Assembly (NCBI GenBank): GCA_947474275.1
Contig: CANJHY010000203.1
Span: 1 to 7,489 of the forward strand
Length of the DNA: 7,489 nucleotides
Reading direction: 5' to 3'
DNA from: PALSA-1004 sp947474275
GTDB taxonomy: Bacteria > Pseudomonadota > Gammaproteobacteria > Burkholderiales > SG8-41
Shown: positions 6,421 to 7,489 of the stretch, one piece after another
Layout of the letters: every line of letters starts with the position of its first letter
Numbering within the stretch: the first letter of the stretch is position 1
Notes under the pieces: model-generated
Seen by the model: the letters and a program-made list of their open reading frames with translations, nothing else
The model's database searches: none
What the model was told of the DNA's origin: nothing
Translations under genes and position numbers: made by a program

Positions 6421-6983
6421 GCATCGGCGGCCCCGTCGGTTCCGGCCAAACCGCTTCGACCCTCGCGGCTATGCCGCAGCCTGCGCGCTCGCTATCAGCT
6501 CGCGGTCGTCACCAACGACATCTATACCGAAGAGGGCGCCAAGTTTCTCGTCACGCACGATGCACTGACGCCGGACCGCATCATCGGCGTTGAAGCCGGC
6601 GGTTGTCCGCAATCCGCGAAGACGCATCCATCAACCTCGAAGCAATCTCGCGCCTGACGACGAGCTTCACCGACCTCGACATCATTTTCGTCGAAAGCGG
6701 CGGCGACAACCTCGCTGCGACCTTCAGCCCCGAACTCTCTGATCTGACTCTCTACGTCATCGACGTCGCCGCCGGTGACAACATCCCACGCAAAGGCGGC
6801 CCCGGCATCACCAAGTCCGATCTCCTCGTCATCAACAAGATCGACCTCGCCCCCATGGTCGGCGCTTCGCTCGAGGTCATGGACCGCGACGCCAAAAAAA
6901 TGCGCGGCGAGTGGTCTTTCGTATTCAGCAACCTGAAGACGAATGCAGGGCTGGACAAGATCGTCGAATTTATCGAACGGCAG
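6420..6983 (+). pseudogene. ureG: Urease accessory GTPase UreG, decayed
   Basis: UreG is the GTPase that delivers nickel to urease. The conserved chain is clear but broken. The P-loop region reads RIGGPVGSGQT (from 6420), with Gln (CAA, 6447-6449) in place of the essential Walker A Lys. An extra G near 6467-6469 shifts the frame, after which LCRSLRARYQLAVVTNDIYT and TPDRIIGVEAGGCP follow. At about 6611 a loss of roughly seven bases restores the first frame and removes the His and next residues of the CPH nickel motif. Then come IREDASINLEAIS, FVESGGDNLAATFSPELSDLT, KGGPGITKSDLLVINKIDLAP and GASLEVMDRDAKKMRGEW. The N-terminal residues before RIGG are missing, and an in-frame TGA (6414-6416) lies just upstream. 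Similarity ends at IERQG, where a G16 run begins; the frame continues by chance to 7088. No ureA-F genes are present, so this is a stranded fragment. Confidence 0.9.
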
Positions 6984-6998
6984 GGGGGGGGGGGGGGG
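6983..6998 (+). repeat. Homopolymer of 16 G
   Basis: An uninterrupted run of 16 G begins exactly where UreG similarity fades. It is very long for this otherwise mixed sequence. It may be a slippage-prone tract, or an assembly or sequencing error joining two contigs. Confidence 0.9.
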
Positions 6999-7088
6999 CA
7001 GGTCGTGGTCAGTTCTGGTCAGGAAATCCCCGGCAAGATGCCTCGTAACGCTGGCTCAATGAAAATAAAATTCGGACTAGGCCATTAG

Positions 7089-7295
7089 TCATATGTCATA
7101 AACATTTGTTCTTAATAAGAAAATATAAAATCTGTCTTTTTGACGGATTTGCAATTCGTAATTTAGTTAGCTTTAATAGTTGTTACAGACTGAGGAGCAG
7201 GCGACACCGAACTTTCAGCAATCCGCTAGTGCCTATAAATAGCATAAGCAGCAGGCAAAAAGAACAGCTTCCGCCGTAACGTGAAGGGGACACGT
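7089..7295. other. AT-rich intergenic stretch before the ABC transporter gene
   Basis: Composition changes sharply from the GC-rich ureG remnant to AT-rich sequence until about 7190. No gene is recognised here. It contains an imperfect hairpin, AAATCTGTC (7128-7136) with GACGGATTT (7142-7150), eight of nine positions pairing over a T5 loop, and a candidate promoter just after it. On the minus strand the hairpin is followed by a T-rich tract, but no minus-strand gene that it could terminate was found. Confidence 0.5.
7149..7177 (+). promoter_or_regulatory. Candidate promoter for the ABC transporter gene
   Basis: TTGCAA (7149-7154) and TTTAAT (7172-7177) are separated by 17 bp and match four and five of six consensus bases. 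This would give a leader of about 110 bases. A second choice is TTGACG (7140-7145) with TTTAGT (7162-7167) at 16 bp, whose -35 lies in the hairpin arm. Confidence 0.38.
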
Positions 7296-7489
7296 TTGGA
7301 TAGCAAATGGCTATTCGCGACCGACACCTTCGTCTGGGGACTCCAGGGGATGTGCCATTTGCAGCGCATTCCGTTCGCGCCCAACCTCGTACTGCAGCAA
7401 GTCGCCCCTCCATACACCCTCAATTCTCTGCAGCATGCCGCGGAAACGCTAGGCCTGAAAGCAGGCGTCAAGCTTGCGTCAGTGAACGA
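7296..7489 (+). CDS. Type I secretion ABC transporter (HlyB/RtxB-like), N-terminal fragment
   Basis: The last 64 complete codons read LDSKWLFATDTFVWGLQGM, then CHLQRIPFAPNLVLQQ and PPYTLNSLQHAAETLGLKAGVK. This pattern is the N-terminal C39-peptidase-like domain of type I secretion permease/ATPases, inner-membrane proteins that export RTX-type proteins with a membrane-fusion protein and an outer-membrane channel. The catalytic Cys of true C39 peptidases, expected near the VWGLQG segment, appears replaced (Trp), as in HlyB-type proteins that only bind substrate. The start is placed at TTG 7296, with AAGGGG at 7284-7289 six bases upstream; an in-frame GTG at 7281 is possible. No in-frame ATG lies upstream in the same open frame. 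The membrane and ATPase domains lie outside the window. Confidence 0.75.
   Translation, partial: MDSKWLFATDTFVWGLQGMCHLQRIPFAPNLVLQQVAPPYTLNSLQHAAETLGLKAGVKLASVN

Noticed and set aside
7183..7471. Two minus-strand frames near the right edge
   Set aside because: They are antisense to the secretion ATPase, whose plus-strand reading is coherent and has a ribosome-binding site.

Overview
The window looks like a betaproteobacterial chromosome. The evidence is the family-typical UvrB with a short N-terminal extension, the divergent pairing of uvrB with an aspartate/aromatic aminotransferase, a CCA-encoding tRNA-Asn, GC-rich codon use, and two kinds of dispersed palindromic repeat of the sort common in that class. 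The genus cannot be fixed from sequence alone.

Layout. Positions 1-148 are the end of an IS21-family insertion sequence, with the first codons of istA leaving the window on the minus strand and two long terminal/subterminal repeats. Positions 225-768 hold an apparently intact type II toxin-antitoxin pair on the minus strand (BrnT-type toxin first, CopG/ribbon-helix-helix antitoxin second, overlapping by 26 bp). Its promoter has a palindromic operator between the -35 and -10. Positions 952-1030 carry two REP-like palindromes; the second is fused in frame to the remains of an AlbA/RecG-C-type HATPase protein (1001-1678). That gene runs into a tiny coupled ORF and then a frameshifted, 3'-truncated hsdR (type I restriction subunit). 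Positions 2385-2665 hold no recognisable gene.

The housekeeping core is tRNA-Asn(GUU) (2666-2741, minus), an aspartate/aromatic aminotransferase (2794-3999, minus) and divergent uvrB (4277-6349, plus). A REP-like repeat lies in the aminotransferase-uvrB intergenic region. After uvrB come a possible minus-strand gene tail, then a ureG pseudogene (6420-6983) with a mutated P-loop lysine, two frame breaks and no other urease genes nearby, ending in a run of 16 G. An AT-rich stretch (7089-7295) with a candidate promoter precedes the first 65 codons of a type I secretion ABC transporter (plus), which leaves the window.

How it fits together: the sequence left of the tRNA-Asn 3' end is accessory DNA in decay (IS end, toxin-antitoxin, defence-gene debris, repeats). 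This fits a relic island next to a tRNA, although no integrase or att repeat is visible. The core genes are intact and ordinary. I see no clear undescribed system. The points most worth checking are the RecG-like/small ORF/hsdR arrangement, the brnT promoter that would give an almost leaderless mRNA, the G16 tract, and the repeat-to-gene fusion.
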